Part shown: positions 34,532 to 43,713 of the stretch, in pieces
How the letters are laid out: each line of letters begins with the position of its first letter
Position numbering within the stretch: position 1 is the stretch's first letter
The notes under the pieces: generated by a model
What the model was told of the DNA's origin: nothing
The model's database searches: none
What the model saw: only the letters and a program-made list of their open reading frames with translations
Assembly (NCBI RefSeq): GCF_009829325.1
Contig: NZ_VUOS01000029.1
Location: 1 to 64,000, forward strand
Origin: Nocardia sp. CY41
Lineage (GTDB): Bacteria > Actinomycetota > Actinomycetes > Mycobacteriales > Mycobacteriaceae
Length of the DNA: 64,000 nt
Direction: 5' to 3'
Position numbers and translations under genes: made by a program

Positions 34532-34882
34532 TCCCAGCACTGGCAGTCGTAGCCGGTGCGGGTGTCGCCGCCGCATTCGTCTCTCGTCTCGCTCGTCGTC
34601 GGACATGAACTCCTCGTGCCGCCACCCGCTGCATCGGCCGTTGTAGCAGCCGCAGCCTGGGCATTCGGGGCACACCATCGCGAGCGTCCATCCGCAGGTG
34701 GCGCACAGGAGCTGGTTGGCTGGATCGTCGTAAATGGCTTCGGCCTCGGTGAAGCTGATCTCGTCTTCGGCTGCGATCTGCTGAATTGCGATTACGTCGT
34801 CGCGAGCCTTCTGGTACGGCATCTGGTACTCGTCGGAGCGTTTTCGGGCGGCTCGGGTCAGCGCCCTGGTGTCGCGTGGCAT
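34528..34882 (-). CDS. Zinc-ribbon protein before prim-pol, probably frameshifted near its end
   Basis: From the ATG at 34882 the frame gives a helical start (RDTRALTRAARKRSDEYQMP, ISFTEAEAIYDDPANQ) and a zinc-ribbon-like LLCATCGWTLAMVCPECPGC, then GRCSGWRHEEFM. Read straight, the frame runs without a stop into prim-pol. After about 34590 another frame gives a better ending, DECGGDTRTGYDCQCWE and a TGA that overlaps the prim-pol GTG, exactly the coupling used elsewhere in this element. I therefore think the gene ends at 34528 and carries a one-base shift near 34580-34600. A true fusion is the alternative. Confidence 0.5.
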
Positions 34883-35167
34883 GGTCACTCGCTTCCCGGT
34901 GAGATGCGCCCACGTCGACCCCACCACAGCCCGGATGCACACCACTGCAAGGGAATTGGGACGCTGAGTCTGAGACGTCTTCATCCGTGGAGCACTCATA
35001 CCCGACGTGGGCGGGTGAGTTCGGACCGGCTGGCGTCCAGCCGCAAGCAAGGATATCGATCTGCACCGACAATTCCCAGCACCTTGGTCCGCTGCCGAGC
35101 GGCGCCGGCGAGCAGGAGGTCGAGAAGCATCGGAACCCAGCGGTTCTCCGGCCGGGTCAGCGGTTGT

Positions 35168-38100
35168 TCAGATGTCGATCCCGCGGTGGTGATCGGGTGG
35201 ATTGGGCTGGATCGGACGCCGCTGGGTGTCGTGCTCGCGTTCCTGTCGTCCTCGTTCGCTCTGGTGTTGGTGATCGCGTTGGTGGCGTTCGATGGCGCGG
35301 GTGCGTAGTTCAGCGGCGTGGGCGGTGAGCCGTTCCCATATTTCGGCTTGGTTCTCGTCGTCGGGGTGCTCGCCGAGCAGGCTGGTTTGGGTCGTGATGC
35401 TGAATTGTTCGCGCCAGGCCGCGACTTGTCCGGCGAGGTCTATCCATTCGGCGCGGGCGACGGCGCCGTGGGGGATGGGGCCCAGGTGCGCTGTCCAGTC
35501 GGGTTGGGTGTCGGTGGCTTGTTCGGCGAGTGCGGTGGTGCGGGCGGTGATGGCGCTGTATTGGCGGCGGGCGAGGTCGGCGATGGCAGTGGTGTTTTCA
35601 ACCGGCGGGGGTGCGGGCAGCCAGGCGGGAGCGTGGTGGTCGCGTTGTCCCGACTCGATGTGTCCGTCGCGGTTCAGTGTCGCCAGGTAGATCGCGGCGG
35701 CTTGGTTCAGCGGTGTGTCGACGGTGATCTCGGGCTGGGTGAGGAGGTCGATGTGCGGGCGGGTGCTGATGGTGACCGACCGCGTCGGCTGGGCCGCCTC
35801 GGTATCGGTGAAAGTCTGTACGGGTGTGCGGGTGTCAGAGCCCAGAGGATCGGCTAAGTGGTTGGCGAGTTCCTGCCGGGCACGTTCGGCTTCGGCCCGC
35901 AACTGGTCGGCGTGCGCGCGGGCGGCGGCGGCTGTCTGCTCGGCGTTGTGGAGTCTGGCCTGGGTGGTCGCGGCTGCGGAGTCGGCGGCCGCTGCGTGGT
36001 ACTGGTCGAGCATGGCGCTGAGCTGGTCGCGCTGGGGCGCGTCCTCGGGCAGGGCGGCGAGGTCGGCGGCGAGTTGGGTGAGGAATGGGTCTTTCTCGGC
36101 CCATGGGTTGGGTTCGGCGTTGCGCAGCCGCGCGTAGTCGGTTTCAGCATCGAGCGCCTGGGTTTCGGCGATCGTGGCGGCGAGTTCGGCGGCGTGGGCG
36201 GCTACTGCCCACGGCATAAGGGCGTCGGCGTGCGCGCGCACCATGCGGGCCACCGGCTCGTCGCCGATCGGTGGAGGATTCAGGCCGTTGTCGACTGCGC
36301 TTGCGACCTCGGCGAGGTGGCGGCGGGCTGCTTCGATGGTGGCGTCGGCGGTGCCGTTGTTGTCCAGTCCTGTCAGGTCGGTGCTGGACTGGGGCTGTCC
36401 GCGGCCGACCACGGTGGTGAGTGCGGCGTCGATCTCTTCGCGGGTCGGCTGGAATCTGGTGTCCACTTCGAGTGCGGCCGCGCCGCGGGTAAGGCCGGTT
36501 TGATCGACCAGTTCGTCGATTGCGATGGCGCGGGCGCGGGCGAGGTAGTGGTTGAGCGGGATCACTCGCTCGCGGGCAGCGACTAGGTCGGCGGTCGCGA
36601 TCGCGGCCGCGTAGTCGCGGATGTAGCCGACGTCGCGGGAATCGGCGACGATCCGGCCGGCGGCGGCAGTGTCGAGTTCGCGTTGGGCTGCATCGACCTG
36701 GGTGCGCAGTTCGTCGGCCCAGCTGCGGGCGCTGTCGGCGACCAACTGAGCCTGCGCGATAGTGGCGTCGCGCTGCGCGACGGCGGTCTGTTCCATGGCC
36801 GTGCGGAGTTCATCGAGTGCGGCCGAAAGCTGGTCGCCCACGGTAGGGTCGGCTTCGCTTTCGATGAGTGCGAGCCATTGCTCGTCGATTGGTTCGGGAT
36901 CGCTGCGCAGGGCGCGCTCGAGAGTGTCTTCGGCGGCTTCGGCGTCGCGCTCGGCTTCTTCCCACTCGGCACGGATACTGCGAAGTCTGCGCAGCGGTGC
37001 GGCGAGTTCGTCGCGGCGGGCGCGCACGTGGTCGAGTATCGGCTCGATGGCCAGGATGTGCGGTATGGCGGCATCCCATGCCGGGTTGTTCAGTAGTGCG
37101 ACCTGCGTCCGTGCGGCTTCGAGTTCGGCGCGCAGTCGGCGCACCCGCTCGCCGCTGTCGAGTTCTGGATACGGCAGATCGGGTTGCGGTGCGGCGAGCC
37201 AGTCGTCATCGGCGAGGTCGAATTCGTCGGTCTCGTCGACCTCGGGCGGTTGCTGCTGGGCGGCGCGGGCACGCCAGTCCGGTGCGTCGTCGGGTAGCCC
37301 GAGCAGGCGGCGGCGCAGTTCGTCGGCGTAGTCGGCGACGCTGACATCCATGCCCGGGTACTCGGCGGGAATCGGGCGCAGACCGCGGGGCAGTGGGAGA
37401 TCGTCGAGAGCGCGGAACTTCCCCGGCTGTGCCGACACGGCGAATACATCGGTGCCGGTATTGCTGGCGATGATGGACTGCGTGATCGCTGCCGTGTCGG
37501 TGTCGTCGGTGACGGCCAAGGTCGCGACGGTGGGGTTGTCAACGGAGACGTTGACCAGATTGCGGTGGATCCAGTCGTCGGCGCGGGCGCGGAGCAGCGC
37601 GGCGGCATCGCGCGCTGTCAGCAGGCTTTCTCCGTAGTCGCGGCCGCCGTTGCTGGTGATGTCGGCGACGAGTGCCGCGGTGTTGAGCCGGTGCGCATCG
37701 GCCAGTGCGATGGTGTCGAGCAGATCGCGGAAGCTGCGGCCGTGCTCCACGGTGCGCAACAGCGCGGCGGGCAGGGCACGATCCAGGAGGTATCGGGCGT
37801 GGTCGCGCACCAGCTCGGCCACGTAGCTCTCGTAGTCGCGGCGGATCTTCGCCCGCCGTGCGGCGGGGTCGACGGTGTCGTTGTAGCTGTCGAGTTCGGC
37901 CGCACGCTCGGTGGGGTTGGTCGGTGCCGGCGGGTGGCTGGCTGTGGGCGCAGTGGTGCCGCCGATCAGTCGCGTTCGCAGCTCCTCGGCGTAGTCGAGG
38001 AGTTCGGGATCCATCCCGGAGTGCCGGGGCGGCACCGGAGGCACACCGCTCACAAGGGCGTCACGCACAGCGTAGAAGCGTCCACCTCGCTCGGTCGTGG

Positions 38101-41100
38101 AGAGGCTTTCGCTGGTGGTGTTCGTCGCGGTGACGCTAGCGATGAGCGCGGACTGATCTAGCAACGGGTCGACGGCGAAGGTCTCCACCGCGGCCGTCGA
38201 GATCGGCGCAGCGAGCGGTTGGATTCGCTCGCGAATCCACCGGTCGGCGCGTGCGCGCAGGACCGCGGTGAGGTCCTTGGCTTCGGCCAGGCTTTCGCCG
38301 AGGTCGGCGTCGTCGTTGGTGGCGATGCTGGTCACCATGGCTTGGGTGTTGAGCCGGTGGTGGTCGGCGACGGCGATGGTGTCGATCAGCGTCTGGAGGT
38401 GGCTGCTGGTGCTGACTTCACGCCACAGTGCTGTGGGGAGTGCGCGCTCGAGCAGGGCATGGGCGCGCTGCTCGGCGAGCATCGCGGTGACGTCGTCGTA
38501 GATCGCGCGTGTTCGTTTCGGGTCGTTCATTCGCGCCTGCTCCCGGCGCATGACCTCGGTGGCGGTGAGGTTGTCGTCCTCGCAGGCCATGACGCGCATC
38601 CACAGTTCCAGCTCTGTGAGTTCGTCGCCTTCGTCATCGGGCTGGATCTCGATGGCGGGATCTGGGACGGCGTCGGTCGCCACATAGACACCGTTGTAGC
38701 GGCGGCCGCGGGTGAGTCCGACGTAGGCCAGTGCGCGCCCCAAGGTCTTGTTCAGCAACAGATATGCCCGCTCGACGGTCATGCCCTGGGCGCGGTGCAC
38801 GGTGGTCGCGTAGCCGAGTTCGACGTCGGCTTTCACATACTCTGACGGCAGATGAACCTTGCCGCGGTGGCCCACGCCGACGGCGGTCAGGGAGCCGTCG
38901 CGGTGGACTTTCTTGATGGTCCAGAGATTGCCGTTGTCGACGGAGGCGCCGTTCTTCTTGCCTCCGGTGACGCGGAGTTTGTTGGTGTTACGCCGGGTGA
39001 CGATGATATCGCCGACGTAGCCGCGGTGCCCGTCGGCGAGCCGGTGGGATGCCCCTTTGACCGCGACTTGGCCGGACAGGCCAAGCGCGGCCTGTGCTGC
39101 GCCGTTGAGTGCGGCGACATCGGCGAGAGTGGCCGCCATCATCAGGCTTCGAGTTCCTGTGGCCTGGTCACGCAGGTACTCGTGCAGGATCTTGCTGCGC
39201 AGATCATCGGTCATTCCCGACGTGATGCGCTCATGATCCTGATACCACTCGAACGCCTCGACGGGGTCGCCGTTGCGCACATTCAGGCTGGCCTTGTCCT
39301 CACCGGATGTGGTGAACCGCACCACGTCGGACAGGATCGGCGCCTTCGTCTCCTGGGCGATCAGGCGCATGAGTCCGCCGGATTCGACGGCGCTGAGCTG
39401 GTAGGGATCACCGATGCAACGCACGACGGCGCCGTGCTGATCGGCGATCTTTTGCAGCTGGTAGAGCTGTGCTGTGCTGGCCATCGCGGCTTCGTCGACC
39501 AGCATCATCGTTCCCGGTTGGATGCCCGGGTGGTTGCCGGTGCGCATCCGCACCAGCAGGCTGTCGATGGTTGTTGCGGGAATACCGATGTCGGCGGCAA
39601 GCACCTCGGCGGCCGACTTCTGCGGTGACAGTGCGATCACGTCGCGGCCGTCGTTGAGCCATGCTTTGACCACGGCTTCCATGGCCGTGGTCTTGCCCGC
39701 GCCGGCGGGCCCGACCGCGACATCGTGGCGCATTCCCGACATGCACAGATGACGCACGATGGCCTTCTGGCCGTCGTTGAGTCGGTAATCCGAGCCGTGT
39801 TTCTGCTGACCTGAGCGTTCGACCTCACCGATCGCGGCGTCGACCGCGGCGCGCGTGAGGATGTGTGCGGTGGGGGTGCGCGTGGCTTCGCGGACAAAGT
39901 CTTCGGCGTCGAGTACTGCCTGCGAGGTGTAGAGCACTGTGGTCATGTTCAGGGTGTTGTACTGCGACTCTCCGTTTCGCCGCTGAACGCGCTTGGGTGG
40001 CTCGTCCGGGTCGATCGTCATCAGGATCGAATGCCTGTCACGGACCGTGGCGACGACTTCCTCGGCCGCTGTTCGTAGACCGGAGTCATCACTGAAATCG
40101 CAACGTGCGAGGCGATCGTAGGTGGCTGCCCGGATGTGGGCTTCGTTCCAGGTCGCTCGCCGACGCGACACAGTTTCCAAGACCTGTCGTGACACTTCCT
40201 CCCGGTCGTAGACGCGGTCCTTGGCGTCCTGGGCGGCGCGGGCCACCTTGTCGAGCACGTTGTTGGTGCTGCGCGGATCCAGCAGTTGCGCCACCTCCCA
40301 CCATGCGTCGTCACGCGCGGCACGAGAGGCGAACTCGAAGGGGACAAGTTGAGATTCGATGACGCGGCTTCGCTCGACCGGATCGGAGGCGATCGTGGCG
40401 AGCTTGCCTCCCAGCGCGACGCCCACGCTGATCGCGACCCGCTCGGGGTCGAAAGGTCGCGATGACGGATCGGTATGCCAGCGTCGCACTCGGTTGATGA
40501 ACTCGGCGCCGCTGAGCCCGCTCAGCAGGCCGCGGGCGCGATCATTCCACTCGGTGATCATCTCCCTCAGCGACTTCGGTACCGGCTTCGCATTGCGGGT
40601 ATCGAGGGTCGCTTGCTGAGCCAGCTTGTGCTGAATCCGCTTTGATGGATCGCGTCCGTGCTTGGCGCGGTAGTCGGCGGCCAGTTCCTCGGTGCGCCGC
40701 ACGATGTCAGCGCGGCGGGAGAATTCCTCGCGCAGTTCGCGCGGGATGTCGGCGATTTCGAGTACTGGCTCCTTGCCGCGACCTCGGTCCTCGGCCACGA
40801 AGTCGAACCCGAGTCGGCGCTTCGCCAAGTCGACAGAGACCGCGTTGTACATGCAGCTCAGTGCGGTTGCTCCACCGAAGAGGCTGCGTGCATCCAGCGA
40901 GCTCCACTTCTTCTTCGGGTTGCCATTCTTGTCGAGTACCGGGTTGCCGTCCTTGTCCAGGACATCGGCAGAGGTTTTTGTACTGATGACGCAGTGCGTG
41001 TGGGGGTTGGGGTCTCCGGTGCGATTGTCGTAGTGCTCGAACATCGCGATTGTCAGGCCGTCGGCGTCGATCTGCTTCTCTCCGCCTTTGCCCCGGCGCG

Positions 41101-41788
41101 CGAGCGCGAAGTGATCCTCTGCCCATCCCAACGTGATCAGAACAGCGTCGCGGTGGCACTCGTAGAGAGCACGACGCAGTTTGTCATCACCCAAGCCCCA
41201 TGCCACGCTCCAACTCTTCGGCGGGGTGAACACACAGTCGAAGCCGGCGACTGCGCGCTTGGTCTGCTTCTTCTCAGTGGCGAGGGCGTTGTTGATCTCC
41301 TCGGTGGTCGGCTTGCGTCCCAGTTTGCCGTGCAAGAATTCTCGTGCGGCATCGGTGCGAAGCATCATGCGCACATCGTGGTTCGGCCGTGCATGGTTCT
41401 CCTCGATCCACTGATCGAGGCGACGATCATAGATTTCGCTGATCGGAGTCTTCTTCGAGGTGAACTCCGAATACACGGCCCCGAGCTTCGCCGCCTCCAC
41501 TGCCTCCTGCGCGGTCTTCCCCTGTGCCAGGGCTTCGGCGATTATCCGATCAGCGTCCGGGTGCAGGCCCTCTCCGAACAGTGCTTGCATCTGTCGCTCG
41601 GTGACTTCGCCGCTGATTCCGAGTTGTTCCGCGCCCTTCCCGAACCATTTCCCAGGAGGAGTGCCGTGCTCGGTGTAGTAGTCAGTGAGGTCACGTGCGC
41701 GATCGCGTTCGCGATCACCTGACGCAACTTGACGTGTCAAATACTCGTAGCCGTCGCCCGCGTGAAGCGCGTGCGGGCCTGACATCAT
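35168..41788 (-). CDS. MOBF relaxase-helicase (TraA/TrwC type), very long
   Basis: About 2206 residues from tandem ATGs at 41788/41785. The start HALHAGDGYEYLTRQVASGD holds the catalytic Tyr (14/16). FDCVFTPPKSWSVAW (183-197) and FEHYDNRTGDPNPHTHCV (His252, 263, 265) complete the TrwC-type relaxase. A RecD/TraI-like helicase follows: Walker A GPAGAGKT (693-700), Walker B MMLVDEAAMAS (761-771), GYATTVHRAQGMT and ALAYVGLTRGRR. It nicks oriT, stays on the 5' end and unwinds the strand for transfer through the VirD4-like protein. Residues about 1090-1500 contain two tandem related repeats, then coiled coil, then a C-terminal module shared with the methylase-helicase. The start has no strong ribosome site. 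Confidence 0.95.
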   Translation of the reverse strand: MMSGPHALHAGDGYEYLTRQVASGDRERDRARDLTDYYTEHGTPPGKWFGKGAEQLGISGEVTERQMQALFGEGLHPDADRIIAEALAQGKTAQEAVEAAKLGAVYSEFTSKKTPISEIYDRRLDQWIEENHARPNHDVRMMLRTDAAREFLHGKLGRKPTTEEINNALATEKKQTKRAVAGFDCVFTPPKSWSVAWGLGDDKLRRALYECHRDAVLITLGWAEDHFALARRGKGGEKQIDADGLTIAMFEHYDNRTGDPNPHTHCVISTKTSADVLDKDGNPVLDKNGNPKKKWSSLDARSLFGGATALSCMYNAVSVDLAKRRLGFDFVAEDRGRGKEPVLEIADIPRELREEFSRRADIVRRTEELAADYRAKHGRDPSKRIQHKLAQQATLDTRNAKPVPKSLREMITEWNDRARGLLSGLSGAEFINRVRRWHTDPSSRPFDPERVAISVGVALGGKLATIASDPVERSRVIESQLVPFEFASRAARDDAWWEVAQLLDPRSTNNVLDKVARAAQDAKDRVYDREEVSRQVLETVSRRRATWNEAHIRAATYDRLARCDFSDDSGLRTAAEEVVATVRDRHSILMTIDPDEPPKRVQRRNGESQYNTLNMTTVLYTSQAVLDAEDFVREATRTPTAHILTRAAVDAAIGEVERSGQQKHGSDYRLNDGQKAIVRHLCMSGMRHDVAVGPAGAGKTTAMEAVVKAWLNDGRDVIALSPQKSAAEVLAADIGIPATTIDSLLVRMRTGNHPGIQPGTMMLVDEAAMASTAQLYQLQKIADQHGAVVRCIGDPYQLSAVESGGLMRLIAQETKAPILSDVVRFTTSGEDKASLNVRNGDPVEAFEWYQDHERITSGMTDDLRSKILHEYLRDQATGTRSLMMAATLADVAALNGAAQAALGLSGQVAVKGASHRLADGHRGYVGDIIVTRRNTNKLRVTGGKKNGASVDNGNLWTIKKVHRDGSLTAVGVGHRGKVHLPSEYVKADVELGYATTVHRAQGMTVERAYLLLNKTLGRALAYVGLTRGRRYNGVYVATDAVPDPAIEIQPDDEGDELTELELWMRVMACEDDNLTATEVMRREQARMNDPKRTRAIYDDVTAMLAEQRAHALLERALPTALWREVSTSSHLQTLIDTIAVADHHRLNTQAMVTSIATNDDADLGESLAEAKDLTAVLRARADRWIRERIQPLAAPISTAAVETFAVDPLLDQSALIASVTATNTTSESLSTTERGGRFYAVRDALVSGVPPVPPRHSGMDPELLDYAEELRTRLIGGTTAPTASHPPAPTNPTERAAELDSYNDTVDPAARRAKIRRDYESYVAELVRDHARYLLDRALPAALLRTVEHGRSFRDLLDTIALADAHRLNTAALVADITSNGGRDYGESLLTARDAAALLRARADDWIHRNLVNVSVDNPTVATLAVTDDTDTAAITQSIIASNTGTDVFAVSAQPGKFRALDDLPLPRGLRPIPAEYPGMDVSVADYADELRRRLLGLPDDAPDWRARAAQQQPPEVDETDEFDLADDDWLAAPQPDLPYPELDSGERVRRLRAELEAARTQVALLNNPAWDAAIPHILAIEPILDHVRARRDELAAPLRRLRSIRAEWEEAERDAEAAEDTLERALRSDPEPIDEQWLALIESEADPTVGDQLSAALDELRTAMEQTAVAQRDATIAQAQLVADSARSWADELRTQVDAAQRELDTAAAGRIVADSRDVGYIRDYAAAIATADLVAARERVIPLNHYLARARAIAIDELVDQTGLTRGAAALEVDTRFQPTREEIDAALTTVVGRGQPQSSTDLTGLDNNGTADATIEAARRHLAEVASAVDNGLNPPPIGDEPVARMVRAHADALMPWAVAAHAAELAATIAETQALDAETDYARLRNAEPNPWAEKDPFLTQLAADLAALPEDAPQRDQLSAMLDQYHAAAADSAAATTQARLHNAEQTAAAARAHADQLRAEAERARQELANHLADPLGSDTRTPVQTFTDTEAAQPTRSVTISTRPHIDLLTQPEITVDTPLNQAAAIYLATLNRDGHIESGQRDHHAPAWLPAPPPVENTTAIADLARRQYSAITARTTALAEQATDTQPDWTAHLGPIPHGAVARAEWIDLAGQVAAWREQFSITTQTSLLGEHPDDENQAEIWERLTAHAAELRTRAIERHQRDHQHQSERGRQEREHDTQRRPIQPNPPDHHRGIDI
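37280..38500 (-). repeat. Two tandem about 180-residue repeats inside the relaxase
   Basis: Copy 1 (38500-37955) and copy 2 (about 37830-37280) share ordered blocks: LLERALPTALWR / LLDRALPAALLR; DTIAVADHHRLNTQAMV / DTIALADAHRLNTAALV; GESLAEAKDLTAVLRARADRWI / GESLLTARDAAALLRARADDWI; SGMDPELLDYAEELRTRLIG / PGMDVSVADYADELRRRLLG. This is a protein-level duplication with substantial divergence. Confidence 0.85.
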
Positions 41789-41914
41789 GCGCCCGAGAAT
41801 AGCGCGGATTTCGCGCACCTGAAATGAGCTGCACCCTGGGATTGTCGGTGGAGGGGGAGTATTCCAACCTCGGACTATTCGGGTGATCCGTGGAGAGACG
41901 CAGCCCGGCGGGTC

Positions 41915-43372
41915 TCAGGATGGCATGTCGGTTTCGCGTCGGATTGCGGTGTATTGGCCCCAGTCTCGGGCCGAAAGTGCCGCCCACCGAACGGCCGTGT
42001 TCGGGTCCAGTCCGAGGAGGTCGGCGAGAACGGGAACGGGCATCGTGGCGGCGAGCTGGAACAGGGCGGCTTTGCGGGCGTGGTTGGGGTGGATGCCGCG
42101 GGAGACGAGCCGGGACCGCATGGTTTCGGTGGTCAGGTGCTTGCCGGGAACCCCGCCCGGGAATAGCCAGGTGTTGGGTCGGCTCACGTAGGAGGCCCAT
42201 CCCGGGCGGTTGAGGTGGTCGCGGACGAGCTGGTCCAGCGGGGCAGGAAGCTCGATCGGTTCGGTGTCGAATGTGACAGTCACGATGTCGGAATCGATGG
42301 TGATCTGATTGGCGCGCATGCGGCAGATCCGCGCGACCGGCTGGGCGAACAGCAGCATGAACAGGCCGCCGATGCGGGCGTAGAGGTGGATCGTGTTGTC
42401 GTGTATGAGGGTTTCGACGTGGTCCCAGCGTTGCTCGTCCGACAGCATGACTTCCGGCTGGGTGGTTGGCTGCTTCGGCAGTTCGAGTTCAGAGGTCAGG
42501 GCGGTTCGTGCGGTCCATTCGATGAACGGTCTGAGCATCGCGGCGTGGCCGGGATGGGCGAGCAGGTAGTCATCCAGCATCGCTTGGGTGAGATCGGCCA
42601 GTTCGGTGTCGTGGTCGTCGAGCCAGGTGAGGAACTTGATCGTGGACAGGATCGCGTTGCGTGCCTGCAGCACGGAGCCGCGGGTGACTCGGTCGCCGAG
42701 CATATGCAGTCGGCGCAGGGCGTGCCATCGAGCGAAGCGGTGAACAAGGTCGGCGCGGTGCTTGGGTTCGGCATCGAGCAGAGCGCGCAGCCAGGACGGG
42801 ATGCGGGCGACGAGCGGTTGGTAGGGCGGCAGAACACCGGTCGCGGTGAGGAGATCGCGAACGTAGTTGACGTTCCGGTTGCAGGGCAGGTCATAGAACG
42901 CGGTGTGGCTGATCGCGATCTCACCGCGCGCCATCATGACCAGGATGTCGGGTCTGGCCGAGCGTCGGGTCAGCCAATACAGGGTGGTTTGGGGCCGGGG
43001 TCCGGCGAGTAGTGCGTCGTAGACGGGTTGCAGCTGCGGGTGGACGCGGCTGGTGGTGTCGGCGAGCAGAGTGGTGAGCCGGTCGGCCAGGGTACAGGTC
43101 GCGCAGCAGGCGCCGAAGACGTTGTCCTCGCGGCCGCAGTTGTTGCAGCCGAAGGAGGATGTGTTGCCGGTGCAGCTGGTGCAGGCCGGGCGCTGGTGTT
43201 CGTCGTAGAAGGCGAGAACTTTCGTCTGCCCGCAGCCGGGGCAGGTTTGCGTCGCCCGCCGGCGTCGCGCCCAGCAGGCATCGCAGAATCGTTGGTCGAG
43301 GAACACGCGTGTTTGCTTCGTCGAGCGCCCGCAGCCGGGGCAGATTCTCGGCGGGACGCGCTCGCCGCCCAT
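41915..43372 (-). CDS. Zinc-ribbon protein with tyrosine-recombinase-like C-terminus
   Basis: 485 residues from the ATG at 43372, which overlaps the upstream stop. The first about 105 residues hold many CxxC pairs (ICPGCGRS, RFCDACWAR, QTCPGCGQ, PACTSCTG, FGCNNCGR, GACCATC), i.e. several zinc ribbons. The C-terminal third has AQPVARICRM (box I Arg), HPNHARKAALFQLAA (HxxR) and LADLLGLDPNTAVRWAALSARDWGQY (terminal Tyr). This is a degenerate tyrosine-recombinase fold. With the integrase and HTH gene upstream it forms a three-gene module like the multi-recombinase trios of Tn554-like elements; that comparison is inference. Confidence 0.72.
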   Translation of the reverse strand: MGGERVPPRICPGCGRSTKQTRVFLDQRFCDACWARRRRATQTCPGCGQTKVLAFYDEHQRPACTSCTGNTSSFGCNNCGREDNVFGACCATCTLADRLTTLLADTTSRVHPQLQPVYDALLAGPRPQTTLYWLTRRSARPDILVMMARGEIAISHTAFYDLPCNRNVNYVRDLLTATGVLPPYQPLVARIPSWLRALLDAEPKHRADLVHRFARWHALRRLHMLGDRVTRGSVLQARNAILSTIKFLTWLDDHDTELADLTQAMLDDYLLAHPGHAAMLRPFIEWTARTALTSELELPKQPTTQPEVMLSDEQRWDHVETLIHDNTIHLYARIGGLFMLLFAQPVARICRMRANQITIDSDIVTVTFDTEPIELPAPLDQLVRDHLNRPGWASYVSRPNTWLFPGGVPGKHLTTETMRSRLVSRGIHPNHARKAALFQLAATMPVPVLADLLGLDPNTAVRWAALSARDWGQYTAIRRETDMPS

Positions 43373-43713
43373 CAGTGGTGAGGCTGGCGCACAGTGGCCC
43401 GGATCGGGCGCAGGGCACCGATCTCCAGGCCTTCGCAGTCTGCTCCACCAGTGCCGGTGGCGGTGAGTTCGTCGTGTTCGACGGCGGGTTCGAGAAGGTC
43501 GTTGGGTTGGCAGTCGAGGATGTCGCACAACGCGGCGAGCAGGTCGGTGTTGATCCGTTGCGGTGCCGTGGTGACAAGGCGGTGCACGTATTGGCGGGTC
43601 AAGTTCACCCCGCGATCGGCCAACAGCGGGACCAGTTCGCTGGTCTGGAAGATGCCGCGCGCGGCCATCATCTGGCGCAGATGCCAACGCATGACGAGAC
43701 GTCGACCGGTCAC
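43372..43713 (-). CDS. Small HTH protein of the recombinase trio
   Basis: 113 residues from a GTG overlapping the integrase stop (GTGA). The N-terminal about 75 residues are an XRE/Cro-like HTH with the order LRQMMAARGIFQTSELVPLL, LTRQYVHRLVTTAPQRINTD, LLAALCDILDCQPNDLL, close to the Cro/C1-type proteins annotated as HTH_26. The tail is acidic. Coupling on both sides shows the trio is translated as a unit; it could control excision or act as a recombination directionality factor. Confidence 0.78.
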   Translation of the reverse strand: MTGRRLVMRWHLRQMMAARGIFQTSELVPLLADRGVNLTRQYVHRLVTTAPQRINTDLLAALCDILDCQPNDLLEPAVEHDELTATGTGGADCEGLEIGALRPIRATVRQPHH

